Source: Candidatus Prevotella equi (GTDB taxonomy: Bacteria; Bacteroidota; Bacteroidia; Bacteroidales; Bacteroidaceae). Taken from it: a DNA stretch of 35,693 nucleotides. The notes under the pieces are model-generated. The model saw nothing but the letters and a program-made list of their open reading frames with translations, made no database searches and was not told the DNA's origin. The translations under genes and the position numbers were made by a program. Location of the stretch: contig JAGHTW010000165.1 in NCBI GenBank assembly GCA_018065145.1, forward strand, positions 1 through 35,693, read 5' to 3'. Below, in pieces: positions 20,592 to 28,363 of the stretch (its first letter is position 1; each line of letters starts with the position of its first letter).

Positions 20592-21719
20592 TTAGTCGTT
20601 AAGAATCATTGGCATGATAAGCATCAGTATGTCTTCTCCTTCAGGCTGCTCAGCAGGACGTATTACTCCGGCGCGGCTAGGGTCGCCCAACTCTATCACA
20701 ACGTCATCGCTTGTGAGGTTGTTGAGAATCTCAAACAGTGCAGAACCCTTGAATCCTATGCTCATAGGAACGCCACCGTATTCGCATATAACATCCTCGT
20801 GAGCACTGGTAGAGAAGTCGATGTCCTCTGAGTTCAGCTCGATATTGTTCAGTGTAAGGCGCAGTTTGATGAGCTGTGTGCTCTCGCTTGCGAATGGCAT
20901 CACACGACGCAGTGCGCTCATGAGTCCCTTTCTGTCAACGTTGACGATATTTGGGTTGTCGTTAGGGATAACAGCGCCGTAGTTTGGATAGCGTCCTTCG
21001 ATGAGGCGGCATGACAGTATTCCGTCAGGGAATGCTATCTCTGCATTGTTTGCGTCAAACTTGATGGTAACGGTGTTCTCGTCGTCTGAACCAAGAACGC
21101 TGCGTAACAGTCCTGCAGGCTTCTTAGGAAGGATGAATGCTGCTGGTACGTCAGTCTTGCAAGAGAATACCATGTTGCGAACCATCTTGTGACCATCGCT
21201 GGCAACGATGTTCATGCTCTCTTCCTTGAGGTCGAAATATATTCCGTTCATCACCATGCGAAGTTCATCGTTGGCGGTAGCAAAGAGTGTGCGCTGGATA
21301 TTGTTTGCGAGAGTAGCGGCGCTCACCTGTGTCTGTGTGTATCCGCCTGCCATTGGCTGGAGTACAGGATACTCGTCGGCATTCTGTCCGATGATGCGGT
21401 AAGAACCATTCTGGTAAATCATGCGTATGCTGTTATCGTCGGTGTTCACCTCAAATGTCAAAGGCTGTTCTGCCAACTCCTTTACGGCAGTCTGAATGAT
21501 ACGGTTAGGTACGCAGAATGCTCCCTCGCCGTCACACTCGTTGAGTGGTATGTAGCACTTCATCATATTGGCATTGTCGCTGGCTGTGAGTGTCAGCTGA
21601 CCGTTGCTGATCTCGAAAAGGAAACTGTCAAGGATGGACAGTGAATTCTTAGAGTTGATAACCTTTGCAAGTGTTCCTAACTTGCTGCTAAGTACAGAAG
21701 AGGATAATGTGAATCTCAT
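20592..21719 (-). CDS. dnaN: DNA polymerase III beta sliding clamp
   Basis: MRFTLSSSVLSSKLGTLAKVINSKNSLSILDSFLFEI...ATNDELRMVMNGIYFD...VASDGHKMVR...EGRYPNYGAVIP...LIMPMILND. Confidence 0.96.
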   Translation of the reverse strand: MRFTLSSSVLSSKLGTLAKVINSKNSLSILDSFLFEISNGQLTLTASDNANMMKCYIPLNECDGEGAFCVPNRIIQTAVKELAEQPLTFEVNTDDNSIRMIYQNGSYRIIGQNADEYPVLQPMAGGYTQTQVSAATLANNIQRTLFATANDELRMVMNGIYFDLKEESMNIVASDGHKMVRNMVFSCKTDVPAAFILPKKPAGLLRSVLGSDDENTVTIKFDANNAEIAFPDGILSCRLIEGRYPNYGAVIPNDNPNIVNVDRKGLMSALRRVMPFASESTQLIKLRLTLNNIELNSEDIDFSTSAHEDVICEYGGVPMSIGFKGSALFEILNNLTSDDVVIELGDPSRAGVIRPAEQPEGEDILMLIMPMILND

Positions 21720-21806
21720 AATTATTTGTTGTTTTTATTAGTTTTATTGATTGGTTTTTACACATTAAATATTTATGCGCGTAGGCACGCGCTCAGAAAT
21801 ATTATG

Positions 21807-21838
21807 CAAAAATACAAAAAACTTACGTGTTAAGCAAA
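21807..21838 (-). promoter_or_regulatory. Bacteroidetes-type promoter for dnaN
   Basis: On minus strand TTTG (21835-21838), 20-nt spacer, TATTTTTG (21807-21814). Confidence 0.55.
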
Positions 21839-21934
21839 AAAAACAACAAAAAGTTTCTTAATTTACTACTTTTTTTGTAATTTCGCAACGTAAAACAAAA
21901 AAATCAATATTAAGAAAACAGAATAAAAGAAGTA

Positions 21935-22360
21935 ATGGAATTACAAGGTAAAGTTATTGCTGCCCTGCCAGAGCGCAGTGGTGTCAGCCAGCGCGGTGAG
22001 TGGAAATCACAGGATTTTGTTGTTGAGACACATGATGCACAGTACCCACGTAAGTTAGTGTTTACGGTGTTTGGCATTGATCGTCTTCAGCGTTTCAATA
22101 TCCAGGTAGGTCAGGAAGTACTCGTGGCATTTGATATTGATGCTCACGAATGGAACGGACGATGGTTTAATGATGTTCGTGCTTACGATGTACGTCAGGT
22201 GGATCCTGCTCAGTATTCAGCACAACCAGCTCCTCAGGCAGCGCCTTTTGAGCCACAGGCTTCTGCTGCAGCACCTCAGGCAGCGCCACAGTCTGCTCCT
22301 GTAGCAGCAGCTTCTCCAGCTACTGAGGCTGGTGAGGCAACTGAAGATTTGCCATTTTAA
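21935..22360 (+). CDS. DUF3127 protein; OB-fold/SSB-like candidate with acidic SSB-type C-terminal tip
   Basis: MELQGKVIAALPERSGVSQRGEWKSQDFVVETHDAQYPRKLVFTVFGIDRLQRFNIQVGQEVLVAFDIDAHEWNGRWFNDVRAYDVRQV, then an A/P/Q-rich linker and C-terminus GEATEDLPF. Confidence 0.8.
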   Translation: MELQGKVIAALPERSGVSQRGEWKSQDFVVETHDAQYPRKLVFTVFGIDRLQRFNIQVGQEVLVAFDIDAHEWNGRWFNDVRAYDVRQVDPAQYSAQPAPQAAPFEPQASAAAPQAAPQSAPVAAASPATEAGEATEDLPF

Positions 22361-22390
22361 TAGGAAGGATTTTCGTTCTTAGATTGACTT

Positions 22391-23017
22391 ATGCGAGAAT
22401 ACACAACGTACAGGAAAAGTTTGGTACCGATAATTGTCGAGGAAGCCATGAAAAGCTTTCGCGAAAGAGGTATCCGTGCCGTGAAGATGGATGATATAGC
22501 CCATAATCTCGGTATATCAAAACGCACGCTCTATGAACTGTATTCTAATAAAGAGGACCTTCTTGTGGAGGTAATCAAACTGCAGTTCAAGCTGCGTCAG
22601 GAGCGAATGGAGGAACTTAAGAAAAACTGTAACAACGTGATGGATATACTTACAGGTGTGCTTGGCATGCAGATAGAGTATGCGTCACAGACAAATAGTA
22701 ATTTCTATAAAGACCTTGTTCGTTATTCCCGTGCAGAGAAACTTCTGGAGTCTTATTATGACAATGAGTCTTCGGAGGCGCATGAGTTTTTTGCTGAGGG
22801 TGTCAAGGAGGGATTTTTCATTGATAAAGTCAACTTCGACATCTTCAAAAAGATAATGGCTAACAATATTAAGCAAATAAGAACGAGTGAAGAATTTTCC
22901 GATCTTACGTATCAGGATCTCTTCCTTAATTACCTGTACGTTGCCGTTCGTGGCATCTGTACAAATAAAGGAATAGAACAAATCGACGCTTTTATTAATT
23001 CGGTAAAATTAAGTTAA
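22391..23017 (+). CDS. TetR/AcrR family transcriptional regulator
   Basis: N-terminal HTH: VEEAMKSFRERGIRAVKMDDIAHNLGISKRTLYELYSNKEDLLVEVI; 208 aa. Confidence 0.92.
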   Translation: MREYTTYRKSLVPIIVEEAMKSFRERGIRAVKMDDIAHNLGISKRTLYELYSNKEDLLVEVIKLQFKLRQERMEELKKNCNNVMDILTGVLGMQIEYASQTNSNFYKDLVRYSRAEKLLESYYDNESSEAHEFFAEGVKEGFFIDKVNFDIFKKIMANNIKQIRTSEEFSDLTYQDLFLNYLYVAVRGICTNKGIEQIDAFINSVKLS

Positions 23018-23062
23018 AATCCTAAAAATATTAACCTTTCAAGGTTGTTTTTTAACACTGAG

Positions 23063-23109
23063 AATGCGATATTTCAAAACTAAAAATATTTAGTTTGAAA
23101 TATCGCATT
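23063..23109 (+). terminator. Long intrinsic terminator-like hairpin downstream of the TetR gene
   Basis: AATGCGATATTTCAAA(A)CTAAA ... TTTAGTTTGAAATATCGCATT: 21 bp with a 1-nt bulge and 4-nt loop, followed by ATTTTTGCCTTTT; 46 nt after the stop at 23017. Confidence 0.75.
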
Positions 23110-23196
23110 ATTTTTGCCTTTTCGTTAAAGTGTTGATGTTCAATGACTTAGTTTTGTGGGTGTGATTTTGAAGGCTTGAAATAGTGAAAAAATGGT

Positions 23197-23306
23197 TGTA
23201 AAAGCATTACTTTAGCGCTGTAAAAGCGTAACTTTTACAGTGTAATCGTGCAACTTTAGCAGTGTAAAAGCATAACTTTTACAACGTAATCGTGCAACGA
23301 TTGCAC
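23197..23306. repeat. Five contiguous 22-bp degenerate tandem repeats, several individually palindromic
   Basis: Units: TGTAAAAGCATTACTTTAGCGC / TGTAAAAGCGTAACTTTTACAG / TGTAATCGTGCAACTTTAGCAG / TGTAAAAGCATAACTTTTACAA / CGTAATCGTGCAACGATTGCAC (exactly 110 bp). Confidence 0.92.
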
Positions 23307-23488
23307 TCAAACGTATAAAAAATGGTGTTTCAAGGTTGATTTTTAGTGCCGAAATTCTCTAGATTTCATTTTTAAGTTGTACTTTTTTGAAACTAAAATT
23401 TAACAAATGAAATGTTTTTTAACTTTTAGTTGTGTTTAGTTGTATTGCAATAAATATTATACCTTATAAATAAATTAAAGAAAAAATA

Positions 23489-23520
23489 TTTGTATGTTAG
23501 AAAAAAAAATCGTAACTTTG
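23489..23520 (+). promoter_or_regulatory. Bacteroidetes-type promoter for the Wza-like gene
   Basis: TTTG (23489-23492), 20-nt spacer, TAACTTTG (23513-23520); start codon at 23563. Confidence 0.7.
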
Positions 23521-23562
23521 CAGTCAAATTGTGTAGTAAATTTGCACCAATAAGAAAGTGTA

Positions 23563-24354
23563 ATGAAAAAGATTTTATTATTTTTCTTTGTAGCAGCCGT
23601 TGCGATGATGTTCTCCGGCTGTGCGATAACAAAGCATGTGGCGTATTTCCAGAATATGGACTCTGTGGATATTTCGCAGAGACATCCAGCTCCGGAAACT
23701 CATATAAAGACAAATGATGAGTTGACAATTCTTGTTTCTTCAACAAACCCAGAGGCAGCAGAACCGTTCAATCTTAACATTAACTCACGTAGTTCTTCGT
23801 CATCTTCCAATCAGACATTGTCAAAAGCAATGTATTGCTATATTGTTGATGCAGATGGATTCATTAACTATCCTGTAATCGGAAAGGTAAAGGTGGTAGG
23901 TCTTACTCGTCCTCAGGTGGAGCAGAAGCTTGCGGAACTCATCAAGCCATACTTCGCAGAAAATGAGAACCCTGTTGTTAAGGTAAGAATGTCTGGTTTC
24001 CGTATTACTATCATCGGTGAGGTTGGCAGTTCGAAGGTTATCAATGTTGACAACGAACGCATCAGTATCATTGAGGCATTGGCGTCAGCAGGAGACCTTA
24101 CCATTTATGGCAAGAGACCAAACGTACTTCTTATTCGTGAGAACTCTGCCGGAGAGAAGTTGGCATATCGCTATAATATGAATGACGCGAATATCTTTAA
24201 TTCTCCTTATTACTATCTGGAGCAGAATGATATCGTATATATAGAACCACATAAGGCAAAGGCACGTAACGCAGACGTTAACGCGCAGCTGTGGCAACCT
24301 TTGTCAAGTCTTGCTTTATCTGTAGCAACATTGATTATCAGTCTTACGAAATAA
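23563..24354 (+). CDS. Polysaccharide export outer-membrane lipoprotein (Wza/BexD family, SLBB)
   Basis: Lipobox (MKKILLFFFVAAVAMMFSGC), then HIKTNDELTILVSSTNPEAAEPFN..., DADGFINYPVIGKVKVVGLTRPQVEQKLAELIKPY, ITIIGEVGSSKVINVDNERISIIEALASAGDLTIYGKRPNVLLIRE. Confidence 0.9.
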   Translation: MKKILLFFFVAAVAMMFSGCAITKHVAYFQNMDSVDISQRHPAPETHIKTNDELTILVSSTNPEAAEPFNLNINSRSSSSSSNQTLSKAMYCYIVDADGFINYPVIGKVKVVGLTRPQVEQKLAELIKPYFAENENPVVKVRMSGFRITIIGEVGSSKVINVDNERISIIEALASAGDLTIYGKRPNVLLIRENSAGEKLAYRYNMNDANIFNSPYYYLEQNDIVYIEPHKAKARNADVNAQLWQPLSSLALSVATLIISLTK

Positions 24355-24360
24355 TGAAAC

Positions 24361-24405
24361 AAAAGAGTTGATATGAAGAGCACTGCCCTTCGTATTGACT
24401 CTTTT
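24361..24405 (+). terminator. Hairpin terminator/attenuator between the Wza-like gene and glmS
   Basis: AAAAGAGTTGATATGAAG...CTTCGTATTGACTCTTTT: about 18-bp stem (a few G-U pairs) with a 9-nt loop, 7 nt after the stop; 3' side ends in TTTT. Confidence 0.65.
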
Positions 24406-24460
24406 CTCTATAAACGAAAACGAACACAAACAATTAAATTATCAAAAAGAAAGAAATATT

Positions 24461-26326
24461 ATGTGCGGAATAGTAGGTTATATAGGAACAAAGGAAGCAT
24501 ATCCTATCCTCATTAAAGGTCTTAAGAGATTGGAGTATAGAGGTTATGACTCTGCCGGTTGCGCGCTCATTTCGGAAAACAATGCAGTGCTGAATGTTTA
24601 CAAGGCAAAGGGCAAGGTGTCAGACCTTGAGGCTGTTGCGTCTAACAACGATATAACAGGTACACTCGGCATAGCACATACACGTTGGGCAACACACGGT
24701 GTTCCAAGTGAAGTGAATGCACATCCACACCTCAGCCAGTCTGGTAACCTTACATTGGTACATAATGGTATCATTGAGAACTATGGCACGCTGCGTGATC
24801 AGTTGAAGGATCGTGGCTATGATTTCAAGAGTGAGACAGATACGGAAGTGCTCGTGCAGCTTATAGAATATGTGATGGTGACAAACGACTGTGACCTCCC
24901 AACTGCTGTACGTGGTGCCTTGAAGCAGGTGTTCGGTGCATACGCTATCGCTGTCGTTGATAAGCGAAATCCTGAAGTGCTAGTTGCTGCACGTAAGTCT
25001 TCACCACTTGCCGTTGGCGTGGTGGATGATTGCTCTGAGTATTTCCTTGCGTCAGATGCTTCACCTATAGCAGAATATACCAAGCAGATAGTATATCTCA
25101 ACGACGAAGAGGTGGCAGTGATAAAGCGCGGTGAAAAGCTTCATGTGCTGAAGCTTAACGGTGAAGAGACAGATGCAGAGGTGAAAGAGGTAAATGTTGA
25201 CCTCTCTATGCTCGACCACGAGGGTTATCCTCACTTCATGCTGAAGGAGATATTCGATCAGCCTAATGTCCTCAAGGACTGTATGCGAGGCCGTATCGTT
25301 GAATCACCATATTCCCATGAACCTCAGGTGATACTTTCTGCAGTGACAAACAACCGTCGTCAGCTACTCCAGGCAAAGAGAATAGTAATCGTTTCCTGTG
25401 GTACCTCATGGCACGCAGGACTTATCGGCAAGCAGCTGATAGAGCATTTCTGCCGTATTCCTGTTGAGGTGGCATACGCAAGTGAGTTCCGTTACAGTGA
25501 CCCTGTCATTGGACCTGATGACGTGGTGATGGCTATCTCGCAGTCAGGTGAGACGGCCGATACCCTTGCCGCTATACAGTTGGCAAAGGAACGCGGAGCG
25601 CTTATCTTCGGTATTGTGAACGGTGTTGGCTCTTCTATTGCTCGTGAGTCAGATACTGGTACTTATATTCACGTAGGACCAGAGATAGGTGTTGCTTCTA
25701 CAAAGGCTTTTACAGGTCAGGTAACCGTACTGACACTTCTCGCACTCGCACTCGGTATGGCAAAGGGAACCGTAGAACAGGATGAATACGAAGAGACAAT
25801 AAAGGAATTGCAGCGCATTCCTGAGAAGATAGAAAAGATACTCAAGCAAAACGACAAGATTAAGGAAATGGCATCTACGTTTACCTTTGCCCATAACTTC
25901 CTGTATCTCGGTCGTGGCTGGAACTACCCAGTAGCACTTGAGGGAGCACTGAAACTGAAGGAGATTTCCTATATCCACGCTGAGGGTTATCCTGCTGCTG
26001 AGATGAAGCACGGACCTATTGCTCTCGTGGATGCAGAGATGCCTGTAGTCTTCATTGCTACACATCACAAGCTTTATCAGAAGATTATCTCAAACATGCA
26101 GGAGGTTATCTCTCGTCATGGACGCATAATAGCAGTAGTAACAGAGGGCGACGAACAGGTGAAGAATATGGTTCACGATGTAATCGAAGTGCCACAAACA
26201 CTCGCTTGCCTTGCACCGTTGCTCAGTGTGATACCTCTACAGCTGTTGTCTTATCACGTGGCAGTAGCAAAGGGACTGAATGTAGATCAGCCTCGTAACC
26301 TTGCCAAGTCGGTAACGGTAGAGTAG
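24461..26326 (+). CDS. glmS: Glutamine--fructose-6-phosphate aminotransferase (isomerizing)
   Basis: Starts MCGIVGYIGTKEAYPILIKGLKRLEYRGYDSAG (Cys nucleophile at position 2), so the start is 24461, not the track's 24395. SIS domains and C-terminal LNVDQPRNLAKSVTVE. Confidence 0.96.
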   Translation: MCGIVGYIGTKEAYPILIKGLKRLEYRGYDSAGCALISENNAVLNVYKAKGKVSDLEAVASNNDITGTLGIAHTRWATHGVPSEVNAHPHLSQSGNLTLVHNGIIENYGTLRDQLKDRGYDFKSETDTEVLVQLIEYVMVTNDCDLPTAVRGALKQVFGAYAIAVVDKRNPEVLVAARKSSPLAVGVVDDCSEYFLASDASPIAEYTKQIVYLNDEEVAVIKRGEKLHVLKLNGEETDAEVKEVNVDLSMLDHEGYPHFMLKEIFDQPNVLKDCMRGRIVESPYSHEPQVILSAVTNNRRQLLQAKRIVIVSCGTSWHAGLIGKQLIEHFCRIPVEVAYASEFRYSDPVIGPDDVVMAISQSGETADTLAAIQLAKERGALIFGIVNGVGSSIARESDTGTYIHVGPEIGVASTKAFTGQVTVLTLLALALGMAKGTVEQDEYEETIKELQRIPEKIEKILKQNDKIKEMASTFTFAHNFLYLGRGWNYPVALEGALKLKEISYIHAEGYPAAEMKHGPIALVDAEMPVVFIATHHKLYQKIISNMQEVISRHGRIIAVVTEGDEQVKNMVHDVIEVPQTLACLAPLLSVIPLQLLSYHVAVAKGLNVDQPRNLAKSVTVE

Positions 26327-26387
26327 GAGAGCTTTAGGGGGTAGAGGTTAGAGAGTACAACGAACACAACACAAAAACAAATTAATA

Positions 26388-28295
26388 ATGGAACCACTGA
26401 AACATGAATGCGGTGTGGCGATGATACGTCTGCTTAAGCCGTTGGAGTACTATCAACAGAAGTACGGAACGTGGATGTATGGTCTCAACAAACTCTATCT
26501 TATGATGGAGAAACAGCACAACAGAGGACAGGAAGGTGCCGGTATGGCATCGGTGAAACTCAATGTGCAGCCAGGCAATGAGTACATGTTCCGCGAAAGA
26601 GCAGAAGGGTCAAATGCCATAACAGAGATATTCGCAAAGGTACAGGGCAGCTTCAAAAGCCTTACGAAAGAACAACTCGCTGATGCAGAGTATGCAAGTA
26701 AGAACCTACCTTTCGCCGGAGAACTCTATATGGGACACCTTCGATACAGCACGACAGGAAAAAGCGGATTGCAGTATGTGCATCCTTTCTTGAGAAGGAA
26801 TAACTGGAAGGCGAAGAACCTTTGCCTTTGCGGTAACTTCAATATGACGAACATTGATGAGATATTTGACAGAATAGTGTCGCAGGGACAGTATCCACGT
26901 ATCTACAGTGATTCGTACATCATGTTGGAATTGATGGGACATCGTCTGGACCGAGAGGTGGAACGCAACTATACTATCGCTGACGAAAAGGGACTGCAAG
27001 GGATGGACATAACAAACTTTATTGACGATAATGTCGATATGAGTAATGTGCTGACCACGTCAATGGAGTATTTCGATGGCGGATATGTAATATGCGGCAT
27101 TACCGGTAGCGGAGAGATGTTCGCAATGCGTGACCCTTGGGGCATACGACCTGCCTTCTTCCATCTCAACGATGAAGTGATGGCACTGGCAAGTGAAAGG
27201 CCTGTGTTGCAGACGACATTCGATGTGCAGGTGGAGGATATTACGGAACTGCAGCCAGGTGAGGCTATCTTCGTCAATCGCGCAGGAAAGGTCCGCAGAA
27301 AGCAGATCATTAAACAGAAGGGTGACAGCAAATGTTCCTTTGAAAGAATTTATTTCAGCCGCGGTTCTGATACGGATATATACAAAGAGCGTAAGAAACT
27401 GGGAGAACAGTTGACGATGCCTATCCTGAAAGCAGTGGATTATGATCACGAACACACCGTCTTCTCGTTCATTCCTAATACCGCAGAGGTGGCATTCTAT
27501 GGTATGTTGACAGGATTCAAGACGTATATCAACCAACAAAAGGTAGATAAACTACTTGCATTGAACCGTATGCCTACGAAGGAAGAGCTGATGGAGATTC
27601 TTGATGAATATGTTCACTCGGAGAAAGTGGCATGGAAGGATATAAAACTGAGAACATTCATCAGCGAAGGAAGCACACGTAACGACCTTGCATCGCATGT
27701 GTATGACGTTACTTATGGTTCGGTGAGAAGGGGAATAGATAACCTCGTCATCATTGACGACTCGATAGTACGAGGCACAACGCTGAAGGAAAGCATCCTG
27801 AAGATACTTGACAGGCTGCAACCAAAGAAAATCGTCATCGTCAGTTCTTCGCCTCAGATACGATACCCTGACTACTATGGCATCGATATGGCACGACTTG
27901 AGGAGTTCTGTGTGTTCAGAGCTGCAATACAATTGCTGAAGGATCATGGCATGGAATCGGTCATAACAAACATCTACGAGGCGTGCAAGAAAGAATTGCT
28001 GAAGCCGAAAGAGAAGATGGTAAATCAGGTGCGACGCATCTATGAGCCTTTCACCGTCGATGAGATAAACAGAAAGATAGTTGACATGTTGAGACCAGAA
28101 GGCATGAAGACACCGGTAGAACTCGTCTTCCAGTCAATAGAAGGATTGCATAATGCCATTCCAGAGCATAAGGGTGACTGGTATTTCACTGGTTATTATC
28201 CAACACCAGGAGGTACGAAGCTCTGCTTGCAGGCATTTGTGAACTATTATGAGAAATATGTTGCAGACCTTTCGCAGACAGGTATCACATGGTAA
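26388..28295 (+). CDS. Long PurF-like amidophosphoribosyltransferase (class II glutamine amidotransferase + PRTase), 635 aa
   Basis: HECGVAMI...MMEKQHNRGQEGAGMAS...GHLRYSTTGKSGLQYVHPF; PRPP-loop NLVIIDDSIVRGTTLKESILKIL; SSSPQIRYPDYYGIDMA. Confidence 0.87.
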   Translation: MEPLKHECGVAMIRLLKPLEYYQQKYGTWMYGLNKLYLMMEKQHNRGQEGAGMASVKLNVQPGNEYMFRERAEGSNAITEIFAKVQGSFKSLTKEQLADAEYASKNLPFAGELYMGHLRYSTTGKSGLQYVHPFLRRNNWKAKNLCLCGNFNMTNIDEIFDRIVSQGQYPRIYSDSYIMLELMGHRLDREVERNYTIADEKGLQGMDITNFIDDNVDMSNVLTTSMEYFDGGYVICGITGSGEMFAMRDPWGIRPAFFHLNDEVMALASERPVLQTTFDVQVEDITELQPGEAIFVNRAGKVRRKQIIKQKGDSKCSFERIYFSRGSDTDIYKERKKLGEQLTMPILKAVDYDHEHTVFSFIPNTAEVAFYGMLTGFKTYINQQKVDKLLALNRMPTKEELMEILDEYVHSEKVAWKDIKLRTFISEGSTRNDLASHVYDVTYGSVRRGIDNLVIIDDSIVRGTTLKESILKILDRLQPKKIVIVSSSPQIRYPDYYGIDMARLEEFCVFRAAIQLLKDHGMESVITNIYEACKKELLKPKEKMVNQVRRIYEPFTVDEINRKIVDMLRPEGMKTPVELVFQSIEGLHNAIPEHKGDWYFTGYYPTPGGTKLCLQAFVNYYEKYVADLSQTGITW

Positions 28296-28363
28296 AGAAC
28301 GATTAATAACTAATAAACGAATATGAACATTGGGCCGTGCGTGCCCTATAATATATATAAATA

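Noticed and set aside
23197-23306. Possible CRISPR array
   Set aside because: Units are contiguous 22-mers with no unique spacers and there are no cas genes nearby.
24395-24460. N-terminal extension of GlmS in the ORF track
   Set aside because: GlmS needs Cys at position 2 after Met processing (MCGIVGYIG at 24461), and the extension overlaps the upstream hairpin.
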